From assembly GCA_020850695.1 (NCBI GenBank), contig JADZEF010000238.1:1-64000 (forward strand): a DNA stretch of 64,000 nt. Direction: 5' to 3'. This DNA is from Planctomycetaceae bacterium (GTDB lineage Bacteria; Planctomycetota; Planctomycetia; Planctomycetales; Planctomycetaceae). The notes beneath the pieces are model-generated. The model had not been told where the DNA came from. It worked only from the letters and a program-made list of their open reading frames with translations, and did not search any database. Positions 40,578 to 49,110 of the stretch are shown here, piece by piece (position 1 is the first letter of the stretch; each line of letters begins with the position of its first letter). The position numbers and the translations under genes are program-made.

Positions 40578-41985
40578 GGTGGACCCGGTTGATGTCTCCC
40601 GCCCCCATCGTGATCACCACGTCACCGGGGCGGGCCTCATCCTCCAAAGTGGCCACGATCTGGTCAAGGGAGGGGCAGAAGCGGGCGCGGGGACCTGCCG
40701 CGGCGACCTTCCGAGCCAGCTCGGCCGACGCCAAAGTCGGTTCGGCGCTGACACTTTCGCGGGCCGCATAGACCGGCGCCATGAGCACTTCGTGAGCATC
40801 ACCGAAGCTGGCCGCGAACTCTTCCATCAGGGCCCGCGTCCGTGAGACCTGGTGGGGCTGGAACACGCACCAGACACGCCGCGAGCCAAACCGGGCGCGG
40901 GTCGCCTGCAGCGTTGCCTTCACGGCCGTCGGGTGATGGGCGTAATCATCCAACAGCATCACCCCGCGCCACGTCCCGCACGCTTCGAACCGCCGGCGAA
41001 TGCCCGCAAACTCCGCCAGGCTTTCCCGGATTTCCGCGGGAGCCACACCTAGCTCGTGTGCCATGGCGGTCGCCGCAAGGGCATTGAGGACGTTGTGCGT
41101 GCCGAACAGCGGAAGCGAAATCTCGGTCAGGTATTCCCCCTTGTGGAACACCCGGAACCGCATGCCGGTCTGCGTCGGACGCAGGTCGGCGACCCACCAG
41201 TCGAATCCCGGCTGATCGGAGAATGTGACCAGCCGCGCCGCTGTTCCCCGAATGACACGCTGTGTCGCCTCGCAGCCTCCTTTGATCAGGAGCGTGCCGC
41301 TCGATGGAACCTTGCGGGCGAAGGCGGCGAAGGCCTCTTCCATGTCGGCTACTTCGCGATAGCAGTCGAAATGGTCGGGCTCGACGCTGAGAATGGCCGC
41401 GTGCGACGGGGCGAGATCGAGGAAGCTCCGCTTGTACTCGCAGCTCTCCGCGACGAAGAAGTCCCCATCGCCTGCCCAGCCGCTCGTCCCAGAATTGCAG
41501 AGCTCCGCCCCGAACACTGCCGAGGGGGACGTCCCCGCATCGCGGAGAATGCAGGCGGTCATGGCCGTCGTCGTACTCTTGCCATGCGTGCCCGCAATGC
41601 ACACGCCGACGCGTTCCTGCATCAGGCGGCCGAGCATCTGCGTATACGAGAGTTGCGGGATGCCCAGAGCCTCGGCGGAGAGCCGCTCGGGATTGTCCTG
41701 CCTCACCGCCGGGCTGTAGACGAGAACGTCGCAATCATCGGCCAGGTGATTCTGATGATGTCCCGCGTGGACCCGCAGCCCGCGGCGCTGCATGGCGAGG
41801 ATGGCCGGACTCGGCTCCTGCAGGTCCGACCCGGAAACCCGCCACCCCTGCCCGACGAGCAGCTCGGCGAGGGCCTTCATCCCAGCCCCGCAAATCCCCA
41901 CGAGATGGGCCGACCCGGCTTCGGGGGCGGGGACGACCGCAAGACGCGGAGTGGCGGGAGAAGTGGTCGGCAGCGAAGGGGCCAT
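40534..41985 (-). CDS. murC: UDP-N-acetylmuramate--L-alanine ligase
   Basis: A 483-residue Mur ligase adding L-Ala to UDP-MurNAc with ATP. An N-terminal Rossmann domain (HLVGICGAGMKALAELL) is followed by the P-loop GTHGKSTTTAMT, the Mur-ligase metal-ligand region DFFVAESCEYKRSF and the SVEPDHFDCY motif, then the C-terminal domain with LLDDYAHHPTAV. The order and spacing match MurC. The start ATG 41985 removes 76 unconserved codons. It leads a cluster with murB and ddl; ftsQ, ftsA and ftsZ do not follow. Confidence 0.95.
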   Translation of the reverse strand: MAPSLPTTSPATPRLAVVPAPEAGSAHLVGICGAGMKALAELLVGQGWRVSGSDLQEPSPAILAMQRRGLRVHAGHHQNHLADDCDVLVYSPAVRQDNPERLSAEALGIPQLSYTQMLGRLMQERVGVCIAGTHGKSTTTAMTACILRDAGTSPSAVFGAELCNSGTSGWAGDGDFFVAESCEYKRSFLDLAPSHAAILSVEPDHFDCYREVADMEEAFAAFARKVPSSGTLLIKGGCEATQRVIRGTAARLVTFSDQPGFDWWVADLRPTQTGMRFRVFHKGEYLTEISLPLFGTHNVLNALAATAMAHELGVAPAEIRESLAEFAGIRRRFEACGTWRGVMLLDDYAHHPTAVKATLQATRARFGSRRVWCVFQPHQVSRTRALMEEFAASFGDAHEVLMAPVYAARESVSAEPTLASAELARKVAAAGPRARFCPSLDQIVATLEDEARPGDVVITMGAGDINRVHHELARQLRRHRPAG

Positions 41986-42342
41986 CAAACGGTGTCCCGA
42001 GTCCTTTCGAGATCCATCCGAACACGGCGGGGGGCAAGAGCGTTGACTCCGGCGTGAACCCGCAGTGACGAGGATGATATCGGTCGTGCGCGGGAAGTGC
42101 CTTTCATCGGTCGAGTGGACAAAGCGTTGCGAAGCAGATGTCAGGATGGAAACGATTCGCTGATGACGGTCGATCCACGCAATCGGACTGCGGAGGGTAG
42201 GCAGGCGTGTCAAAGTTTGCGCCCGACGACTCCCTGATTTTGAAAAACCTGGTGCTTCGTCGCACTTGGTAAGGAGGATTGGGGTCGGGTCGAAGGCCTG
42301 GAACGCAAGAGAACTCCCCCCATTTCTAGTGCTGATGCAGCA
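41986..42342. other. Intergenic region upstream of murC
   Basis: About 350 nt between the methyltransferase stop and murC start, both on the minus strand. It must carry the promoter of the murC-murB-ddl cluster. A strong hairpin (see the terminator at 42326-42346) ends the preceding gene. No other structure or gene was seen. Confidence 0.35.
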
Positions 42343-42346
42343 CTAG
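42326..42346 (-). terminator. Hairpin at the methyltransferase stop codon
   Basis: CTAGTGCT-GATGC-AGCACTAG is a perfect 8-bp stem that overlaps the TAG stop of the methyltransferase gene (42343-42345). Transcribed from the minus strand it is followed by AAATGGGGGGAG with no T-run, so intrinsic termination is uncertain; transcript end stabilisation is an alternative. Confidence 0.45.
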
Positions 42347-42942
42347 GGGCGGCGAGCAACGAGCTGCACAACCGCGGCCATGCCCGTGTGGTAAGTCCCT
42401 TCGCGGACCTCCCGCTGGATCTCACGCGCTTCGATGAACTCGAGCCCGTGCAATTCGTTCGACAGGTTTTCCAGCGTCAGCAATAGCTCAGACGAGGAAG
42501 GACCACCCGTTCCCAGGGTGAGCTGGAGCGGCGTGTACGCCTCCAGCACAAAAACTCCGCCCGGCCGCAGCCCTTCGACGATGGCGGCATGCAGTGGAAC
42601 GCGGATGGACGGTGGAAGATGACAGAAGATCGAAACGATCCCCGCCCACTGGCCCGGCTGGATGGAATAGTGAGCGAGGTCGGCTTGTTGAGTCTGGATG
42701 CGTAGACCTCGTTCTTCGGCCTGCCGTCGCGCTTTGGCGAGACCCCGCTCGGACTGGTCGACAGCGACCACGTCATGCCCGAGCCCGGCCAGGAAGACCG
42801 CATTGCGTCCCTCCCCCTCGCCAAGAGTCAGGACGGGTCCTTCTGGAATCTGTGCGGCCACTGAGGCGAGGAAGTCATTCGGCTGCGTGCCGTACGCAAA
42901 CCCCGGTTGGGAATACCGATCTTCCCAGCGCTGCAAATCCAT
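42343..42942 (-). CDS. Class I SAM-dependent methyltransferase (TehB-like)
   Basis: A 199-residue methyltransferase. Motif I is VLTLGEGEGRNAVFLAGLG, of the TehB/tellurite-type subgroup, with the ribose-binding Asp in VVAVDQSERGL. LPPSIRVPLHAAIVEGLRPGGVFVLEAY is motif post-III. TehB methylates tellurite and other soft nucleophiles; the true substrate here is unknown. ATG 42942 puts MDLQRWEDRYS at the N-terminus, as in relatives. It ends at a hairpin. Confidence 0.87.
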   Translation of the reverse strand: MDLQRWEDRYSQPGFAYGTQPNDFLASVAAQIPEGPVLTLGEGEGRNAVFLAGLGHDVVAVDQSERGLAKARRQAEERGLRIQTQQADLAHYSIQPGQWAGIVSIFCHLPPSIRVPLHAAIVEGLRPGGVFVLEAYTPLQLTLGTGGPSSSELLLTLENLSNELHGLEFIEAREIQREVREGTYHTGMAAVVQLVARRP

Positions 42943-43214
42943 GGGCTGCCCACTCCTTGATCCGAACCGAATTCGCGGCACGCATGTTCCCGGATTCCTC
43001 TCCGTGGGATTCCGCCGGGCGGGCGATTATCATCGGACCGTCAGTTTCCGGAAAGTCCAACCGTCCCGCGGGATAGCTTCCCGCCTGTCCGTCTTATCAT
43101 GGGACAGGCTTTCAGCCCGTGATGCTTTCGGGCATCAACGGCTGCGAATAGATCACCGGCTGATAGCCGCCCCCACGAATCCTCCGCGTTCCTTCTCTCT
43201 TCACCTCACCGCTC

Positions 43215-43991
43215 ATGCAAAACATCCGCTCCCGACTGGCCAAGAACGAAGTCGCCCTCGTCGCCGGCGTCGGCCGCGTCATGAACCACAACATCTGGCA
43301 GATCATCGGGATGCAGGGGGGCTTCCACGGCCTCTGGTTCGATCACGAGCATTGCGGGTTCACCACGCAGGAACTCGAAGTCGGCACGATGGCCTGCCGC
43401 TCGGTCGGACTCGATTGCTTCGTCCGCATCGCCCCGACCGACTACGCCCTCGTCACCCGCGTGATGGAAGCGGGCGGCGGAGGTGTGATGGCGGCGATGA
43501 TCCAATCGGCCGAGCACGCCGAGCAGTTCGTGAAATGGACCAAGTTCCATCCGCGCGGCAACCGAGGGCTGAACACCGGCGGCTTCGATGCGGGCTTCGG
43601 CAAGCTCGGGGCGAAGGAGTTCACCGAGAAGGCGAACCGCGATTCGTTTCTTGCCATTCAGATCGAGACGCTGTCGGCCCTCGAAGACGTCGATGCGATT
43701 GCCGCCATCGATGCGGTCGACCTGTTGTTCCTCGGTCCCGTCGACATGAGCCAGGCCCTCGGCGTGACCGGAGACTTCTTCCATCCGAAGTGCATCGAAG
43801 CCATGGAACGGATCGAGGCGGCCTGCCGCAAGCATGGCAAGCACTGGGGCGCCGTGACGGCCAACCCGAAGCATGCCGACCTTCTCTACGACAAGGGGTG
43901 CCGCATGCTCTCCCCGGCCAGCGATGTCAAAATCATCAACGCGGGCGTGCAGTCCATCAAGCGCGACTACGGACGGTTCTTCGGAGCTTAG
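43215..43991 (+). CDS. HpcH/HpaI-family aldolase/lyase
   Basis: A 258-residue TIM-barrel class II aldolase. GLWFDHEHCGF includes the catalytic His-Asp-type element, QIETLSAL carries the metal-ligand Glu, and LGPVDMSQALGVTG contains the second Asp ligand, all in the positions of HpaI-type pyruvate aldolases. Substrates are 2-keto-3-deoxy or 4-hydroxy-2-oxo acids; the natural one is unknown. It starts at the ATG at 43215 and is separated from the next gene by 200 nt. Confidence 0.9.
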   Translation: MQNIRSRLAKNEVALVAGVGRVMNHNIWQIIGMQGGFHGLWFDHEHCGFTTQELEVGTMACRSVGLDCFVRIAPTDYALVTRVMEAGGGGVMAAMIQSAEHAEQFVKWTKFHPRGNRGLNTGGFDAGFGKLGAKEFTEKANRDSFLAIQIETLSALEDVDAIAAIDAVDLLFLGPVDMSQALGVTGDFFHPKCIEAMERIEAACRKHGKHWGAVTANPKHADLLYDKGCRMLSPASDVKIINAGVQSIKRDYGRFFGA

Positions 43992-44192
43992 TCCGCATCG
44001 AGAGAGTCGAGGACCTCTCGCTTCTCTATCGCACTCATCGAGTGACGGCCCGTTCCCAAGCTTCGTTCACCTTTGGGAATACGAAACTCAGGACCTTCCT
44101 TCTGGTCGAGTTGCGGACTCCGGCATATCTTACGCGTTCGTAAGAAATGCTCCCGCACCTCGATCGGCGATTTTCCTGTGAGAAACGGACGC

Positions 44193-44792
44193 ATGCCAAG
44201 CCTCAATCCGATCGCGATGGGCCGCATCCTCAGCGAGTATCCGCCGCCGCGGAGCAACGTGGTGCTCCTCAGCTGCATGGATCTCCGGCTCGTCGATGAG
44301 CTGGCGTCCTTCATGGATCGCGACAACCTCACCAACCGCTACGACCATCTGATCATGGCGGGGGCGGCGCTGGGGGTGATGCGGCCGGGCCACGACAACT
44401 GGCGTTCCACGTTTTTCGAGCACCTCGACATCGCCCTCAAAGTGCATTGGCCGGTCGAAGACATCTACATCCTCGAGCACCGAAGCTGCGGCGCCTACGC
44501 GAAGTTTCTCGATGCCCATTTCGGCGACTCGCCGAAGGAACAGGCCCGCGAGCTGAAGACGCATCGCGAGTACGCCTCGCAACTGGCCGAGGAAATCCAG
44601 GCGTGGGCCGCGTTGCAGACCCCGATCAACGAAAAGCCGGTGCGGCTCAATGTGCGGTCCTTCCTGATGGATCTCCGCGGAGACATCGAATTGCTCGGTT
44701 ACCATCCGGCCAGGCCGACGGCGTCAGCGAGCAAGAATCGGAAGAACGGCGCGGCGAAGACGGGAAAGAAGTCCAGGCGCGCGACATCCTGA
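44193..44792 (+). CDS. Beta-class carbonic anhydrase-like protein
   Basis: A 199-residue protein with the zinc-binding pattern of beta-carbonic anhydrases: VLLSCMDLRLVDE (C-x-D-x-R, the first Cys and the Asp-Arg dyad) and ILEHRSCGAY (His and second Cys). These would hydrate CO2 to bicarbonate. Relative to classic enzymes the middle region is short and the C-terminus is a Lys/Arg-rich tail (SKNRKNGAAKTGKKSRRATS), so the family branch is divergent. The ATG at 44193 was used; the upstream frame is not conserved. Confidence 0.82.
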   Translation: MPSLNPIAMGRILSEYPPPRSNVVLLSCMDLRLVDELASFMDRDNLTNRYDHLIMAGAALGVMRPGHDNWRSTFFEHLDIALKVHWPVEDIYILEHRSCGAYAKFLDAHFGDSPKEQARELKTHREYASQLAEEIQAWAALQTPINEKPVRLNVRSFLMDLRGDIELLGYHPARPTASASKNRKNGAAKTGKKSRRATS

Positions 44793-44832
44793 GGGATGGA
44801 CGGATCGGTCGTGGCGCCGTGCGGAGAGATTA

Positions 44833-44959
44833 AATAAGGAGCCCAGGAAGGCAGGAAAAAGGCCCGGAAGGAACGGTTGAGCGTGGATGCCACTGGGCAG
44901 GAATCGTCCTGCTCTGCATTCATTCCCTGTCTACTTCCTGCCTTCCTGGGTTCCTTATT
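44833..44959. repeat. Inverted-repeat element, 24-bp arms
   Basis: AATAAGGAGCCCAGGAAGGCAGGA (44833-44856) and TCCTGCCTTCCTGGGTTCCTTATT (44936-44959) are inverted copies with one mismatch, separated by 79 nt. It lies between the carbonic anhydrase and beta-helix genes, which converge. No coding content; a REPIN/MITE-like element. Confidence 0.85.
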
Positions 44960-45008
44960 CATCTCCTTCAACTCTTTTCCTGGGTCTTTTCGCAGCCAAC
45001 CTCTCCCG

Positions 45009-46391
45009 TCACTTCTCACACTCCAGATTCTCCGCCACCCGCGCCGTCCCCTCGGCCGCCGCAATCGCGGCCTCTGTCGAACCGCCCACGATATTCCCCG
45101 TCACCAGGTTGTGACGGCTCTTCCCCGTCACTCGCACCGCGTGCCGCATCGTCGGCTTGTCGCGACGATCGACGATCGTGTTGTTCGTCACGCGGCACCG
45201 CTCGCTGTCGTGCAGCGACACCCCGCAATAGAGCGAATCCAGCAACTGGCAGTCGCTCACCGAGAAGTCGCGGCACTCGATCACCGTGATCCCGCCCCCG
45301 CTCTCGGCACTGCCCGAGCACAATCGCTGCGCCACCAGACCGCTCACCGCCACTCCGTCGCACCGCTCGAAACGCAACCCGTCGGTCGGCTTCTGGTCGT
45401 CGGTCCCCTTCCACGACACCGTGTTCCCGCTGATCGACAGCCCAGAGCAGTCGGCCGCGAAGAGCGTCAGGTCGCGCGAATCGTACAGCGTGTTCCCCGA
45501 CACGACGATCCGCTGCGCATGCCGCAGATCGATCGCCCGCGACTGGCTGCCGATCACGTTCCCCGTCAGGCTGATCAGCACCGCGCCCAGGGGCGGCGAC
45601 TTCGCCCCGCCCCAGATCCGGACATTCGTCCCGCCCGGCTCCACCGTCGCCTGGATCGTGTTGCTGACGATCGAGACCTCGCTGATGATCCCGTCGTCCG
45701 CCTCGAAAAAGATCTCAGCCCCGGTCGGCTCGCCGTTGGGCGACGCATCGACCCCCGGCTGGTTGTTGTACTCGATATCGTTCCCCGTGATGTGCAGGTT
45801 GTGCACGTCCCCGCCGATCGACCGGATCCCCGCCCGCTTCGAATAGCTGATATGGTTTCCGCAAATGATCGTCTGATGCAGGTTGCAGCGGTCGAAGAAG
45901 ACGCCGTACTCGTGGTTGTCGTAAAGGTGCGAGTCGGCCAGGATGAAGTTGCGGTTCCGCTCGACGAGGTGCAGCGCGTACTTGCACTGACGAATGAGGA
46001 CGTTCGACACCGTCATCTGCGCCGTCTTGCGAAGTTCAATCCCCACCGCCTCGGGATGCGTTCCGAAGATCTCGATCCCGCTCACCGTCGGAAACCGCTC
46101 GCGGTCGCGGGTCTGCTCGGTCATCGAAGTGGGGACCGCTGTGCCGCGATGATCGCCCACCACCCGCAGCGCCGGCCCGGGCCCCGTCATCAGCAACCGC
46201 GTCGTCCCGCCGGCCCCCCGTACCGCCGCCCGCCCTGTCTTCGTGAGGTCGATCACCAGCGGACGCGTGATGCGGAACGTCCCCTTCGGAAAATCGAGGA
46301 CCCCGTCCCCGTCATCAATCGCGTGCTGAAGCGGCTCGGTGTCGTCCGTCGTGCCATCGCCCGCCGCGCCGTAATTGGTGACCTTTGCCAT
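45009..46391 (-). CDS. Right-handed parallel beta-helix protein (pectate-lyase-like)
   Basis: A 460-residue protein. MAKVTNYGAAGDGTTDDTEPLQHAID is the start signature of Pectate_lyase_3/GH28-like proteins. The remainder consists of beta-helix coils with repeated Asn/Asp-Asn-x-I/V steps: VSNVLIRQCKYALHLV, HTTIICGNHISYSKRAGI, VSNTIQATVEP, LTGNVIGSQSRAIDL and VTNNTIVDRRDK. Most such proteins are secreted polysaccharide lyases or hydrolases, but no signal peptide precedes the MAKVTNYGA start. Substrate is unknown. Confidence 0.87.
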   Translation of the reverse strand: MAKVTNYGAAGDGTTDDTEPLQHAIDDGDGVLDFPKGTFRITRPLVIDLTKTGRAAVRGAGGTTRLLMTGPGPALRVVGDHRGTAVPTSMTEQTRDRERFPTVSGIEIFGTHPEAVGIELRKTAQMTVSNVLIRQCKYALHLVERNRNFILADSHLYDNHEYGVFFDRCNLHQTIICGNHISYSKRAGIRSIGGDVHNLHITGNDIEYNNQPGVDASPNGEPTGAEIFFEADDGIISEVSIVSNTIQATVEPGGTNVRIWGGAKSPPLGAVLISLTGNVIGSQSRAIDLRHAQRIVVSGNTLYDSRDLTLFAADCSGLSISGNTVSWKGTDDQKPTDGLRFERCDGVAVSGLVAQRLCSGSAESGGGITVIECRDFSVSDCQLLDSLYCGVSLHDSERCRVTNNTIVDRRDKPTMRHAVRVTGKSRHNLVTGNIVGGSTEAAIAAAEGTARVAENLECEK

Positions 46392-46800
46392 GAAGTATCG
46401 CAATCCCTGTGAGGCGACCGAGGACGTGAGTGGATCGGACAACAGTCCAAAGGATCGACGCCGGGGCATCCCCGTGCAAGTCACCGGGCGCATCGTTCGC
46501 CGCCGCGATCTGAAGTCGGGCAAGAAATCCGTCCGCAACGTCCCCACCGATTGCCGGGTTTTGAATCCGCCAAAGCGAAGCGCACGAGAACTCACCCTCC
46601 ACGAGGATCGACAAAACGGTCCATCCGGTGAGATAAAGGGACGGCTCGAGATCCGCATGCGAACCGGGCCTTCGCGAAGCCTCAGACTCGGCCACCCAAT
46701 TTCCCTCACCGGGCACATGCCGCAGGAACAGCGCTCGAGCCATCGACACGGTCAACTGGCATGGCCTTGCATCGAACGGCTCTCCAGCAAGGAGTATCGA

Positions 46801-47355
46801 ATGACGTCGTCCCGCTGGCTTGTCGCAGTCCTCTTTCTCGCCGGGTGCGCGAAACCGCCGGCCGTTATCGACGAGATCCCTCCCGAGATTTCCACGAGCT
46901 TCGAGCGCCTTCCCGGCATCCTGTCCAGTATCCGCGGCCCGCAGGACGTTGTCTTGCGCGAAGGACTTCCCAGCGGCTTCTGGGAGCCGGAATTGCGGGT
47001 GCAGGCATTGCGCGAGCGAGCGACCATCGAGAGGCACGGTTACCGTCTGTACGACGCGCGGCTGCCCGCAACGGAAGAGGACTGCGCTCAACTCACGGCG
47101 ATCTTTGCGTCCAGCACCTCGTTCGCTCCGCGCCGCAGCGCGAAGCAATGCGGCGGCTTCTACCCCGAATACGGCATCGATTGGAATACGGGCGAGGAGA
47201 CGACAACGGCGCTCATTTCGCTCGAGTGCGGCGAGGTCAAGCTCCATTCGCCAAAGTCCGATCTCTACTGCGACCTCAGCCCGGCCGCCGCGTCAAAGCT
47301 CAAATCGCTCCTGACCGATCGACAGACGAAGCCATCCGGCGGGAGAGGAAAATAG
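46801..47355 (+). CDS. Hypothetical lipoprotein
   Basis: A 184-residue lipoprotein with signal MTSSRWLVAVLFLAGC; the lipobox LAGC gives the lipidated Cys at residue 16. The mature domain has LPSGFWEPELRVQ, four further Cys (EEDCAQL, AKQCGGFYPEYGIDW, SLECGEVKL, LYCDLS) and an acidic C-terminus. The cysteines suggest disulfides. No family recognised. The ATG at 46801 gives the signal directly; a longer frame from 46375 overlaps the divergent beta-helix gene. Confidence 0.72.
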   Translation: MTSSRWLVAVLFLAGCAKPPAVIDEIPPEISTSFERLPGILSSIRGPQDVVLREGLPSGFWEPELRVQALRERATIERHGYRLYDARLPATEEDCAQLTAIFASSTSFAPRRSAKQCGGFYPEYGIDWNTGEETTTALISLECGEVKLHSPKSDLYCDLSPAAASKLKSLLTDRQTKPSGGRGK

Positions 47356-47544
47356 AGAGAATTCCGTCGCCTTCGCTGCAGCGGATTATTCTTGGTACAG
47401 GCTTCGAGCCTGTCGTGCATATCAAGACATTGCGTCGTGCGTGGACTTCTGCCGCGCTGGGAGCCAAGCCCACGGAGCCGGCCGCCGATCTCTCACCACT
47501 CGCACATTTCTCTTGCACGCTGGCGAAATCGTCGAACCGGTTGA

Positions 47545-48606
47545 TCAAGCATTCCGACGCACGACGATCTTCTGCTGCGGCGTCGCTTCGATGCGGCCGA
47601 TGATGGTTCCCGTCACGCCGCGAGCCTGGAGCGCGGCGAGCAACGGCGTCGCGGCCTCGGGCGCGACGGCCGCCAGCAATCCGCCCGATGTCTGCGCATC
47701 GCACAGCAGCAGTTGCTCATGCTTCGTGATGTCGTCCGCGTAGCTCGTCCAGTCGGCCAGAAATCGGTGATTGGCGTGCGTTCCCCCCGGCGCGACACCC
47801 GCATGAACGTACTCGCGTGCGGCGGCGAGGATGGGAACGCGATCGAAGTCGACAATCGCCCCCACGTTGCTCGCCGCCACCATGTTTCGCAGATGCCCGA
47901 GCAGCCCGAAGCCGGTCACGTCGGTCAGCGCGTGCACTCCGCCGCACTGCGCGAATTCTTCCCCCGCGACGCGATTGAGAGTGGACATGATGCCGATCGC
48001 CTCGCCGATCGCTCCGAGCTTGTCCTCGCCGTTCTTGGCGGCCGTGGTGATGATTCCGAGTCCGAGTGACTTGGTGAGAATCAGCACGTCGCCGGGGCGG
48101 GCCTTATCGTTCGCCAGCACACGATCCGGGTGGATCGTGCCGACGACGGCCAGCCCGAAGATCGGCTCTTCCGACTTGATCGTGTGACCGCCGACGATGG
48201 CGATTCCGGCTTCGTTCGCCTTGTCGGCCGCCCCGCGCAGGATCTCGCCCAGCACCGCCGGCGGAAGCAGCGCATCGGGAAAACCGACAATGCTCAGCGC
48301 TGCGATCGGCTTCCCTCCCATGGCATAGACGTCGCTCAACGCATTCGCGGCCGCGACCGCTCCAAAATCGGAGGGACGGTCGACGATCGGCGTGAAGAAG
48401 TCGGTCGTCAGCACCAGGGCGAGATCGTCCGACAGCTTGTAGACCGCCGCATCGTCGGCCGTCGCATTCCCGACGAGCACGTTGGGATCGGTGATCTTCG
48501 GAAGCGATCCGAGGAGCGAAAGGAGATACCCCGGCGGCTGCTTGGCGGCGCACCCGGCGCGCTTGGCGAGTTGGGTCAGCCGGATCGGTTCTGAGACATC
48601 TGTCAT
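47545..48606 (-). CDS. selD: Selenide, water dikinase
   Basis: A 353-residue enzyme making selenophosphate from selenide and ATP for selenocysteine and selenouridine. The redox-active site reads AGCAAK (standard Cys form, not Sec), followed by the ATP-binding PURM/AIRS fold: DDAAVYKL, VLTTDFFTPIVD, ANALSDVYAMGG and IVGGHTIKSEEP. C-terminal DVTGFGLLGHL and LLCDAQTSGGLLAA are intact. No selA, selB or selC is in the window. The ATG at 48606 is preferred. It follows an intergenic region rich in repeats. Confidence 0.94.
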   Translation of the reverse strand: MTDVSEPIRLTQLAKRAGCAAKQPPGYLLSLLGSLPKITDPNVLVGNATADDAAVYKLSDDLALVLTTDFFTPIVDRPSDFGAVAAANALSDVYAMGGKPIAALSIVGFPDALLPPAVLGEILRGAADKANEAGIAIVGGHTIKSEEPIFGLAVVGTIHPDRVLANDKARPGDVLILTKSLGLGIITTAAKNGEDKLGAIGEAIGIMSTLNRVAGEEFAQCGGVHALTDVTGFGLLGHLRNMVAASNVGAIVDFDRVPILAAAREYVHAGVAPGGTHANHRFLADWTSYADDITKHEQLLLCDAQTSGGLLAAVAPEAATPLLAALQARGVTGTIIGRIEATPQQKIVVRRNA

Positions 48607-48968
48607 GGGTGCGGCTCTGAGGTTCAAGCAGGACGCGTGACGTAGAGGATGCAGGATTTCCACGACGGAGTCGAGAGTGCGGCTCTTGAAGCACCTCGCT
48701 GGGTCCATCCTTTATTTGGCGGGGCGTCACCTGTTCATGGCAATCAGCCCGCAGATCCGATTCACAGGGAGTTTCACCACGGAGTCGAGAGTGCGGCGAA
48801 GGCCTCATTCTCGACTCCGTGGTGAAAAAATGCTCGTGAGATCGATAGAGGCCGAGAGACGTGATCAGACGCACCGCCGCCAATTGAAAGGATGCACCCA
48901 CTTCGTTGTGCTGCTGCTCCTGATACCCGGAGCTGATGGTCGCTCGCTGCATCGGCTTCAGCCGCGAT
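48607..48968. other. Intergenic region with inverted repeats upstream of selD
   Basis: About 500 nt between selD and murG hold no supported gene. A half-repeat TTTCCACGACGGAGTCGAGAGTGCGG lies at 48657-48686. A perfect inverted repeat lies at 48772-48827, and the 119-bp family C repeat at 48969-49087. Confidence 0.5.
48772..48827. repeat. Perfect 19-bp inverted repeat
   Basis: TTTCACCACGGAGTCGAGA and TCTCGACTCCGTGGTGAAA are perfect inverted copies with an 18-nt loop. The left arm resembles a half-copy at 48657-48686. Structure is REP-like; no T-run follows to suggest a terminator. Confidence 0.88.
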
Positions 48969-49087
48969 TTAGAGCGCGTTACCGCCGCGTTTTCCGTAGT
49001 CCGGCCTTCCAAGGCCGGACAAAACCTCGCGCCCGGCCTTGGAAGGCCAGGCTACGAAGCGGAACACCCACCGGTAATGCGCCATAA
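48969..49087. repeat. 119-bp palindromic repeat, family C, copy 2
   Basis: It is identical to 20334-20452 except at one position (ACCCACCGG instead of ACCCGCCGG). It ends 24 nt before the murG stop region. Confidence 0.92.
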
Positions 49088-49110
49088 AGCGACTCTCATC
49101 GTTGCGCACT

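Noticed and set aside
44877-46412. 511-codon frame opposite the beta-helix gene
   Set aside because: Arg/His-rich shadow with no domain; the minus strand has the MAKVTNYGAAGDG start and beta-helix coils.
47545-48606. Selenocysteine-containing SelD
   Set aside because: The active-site residue is an ordinary Cys in AGCAAK; no in-frame TGA is present there.
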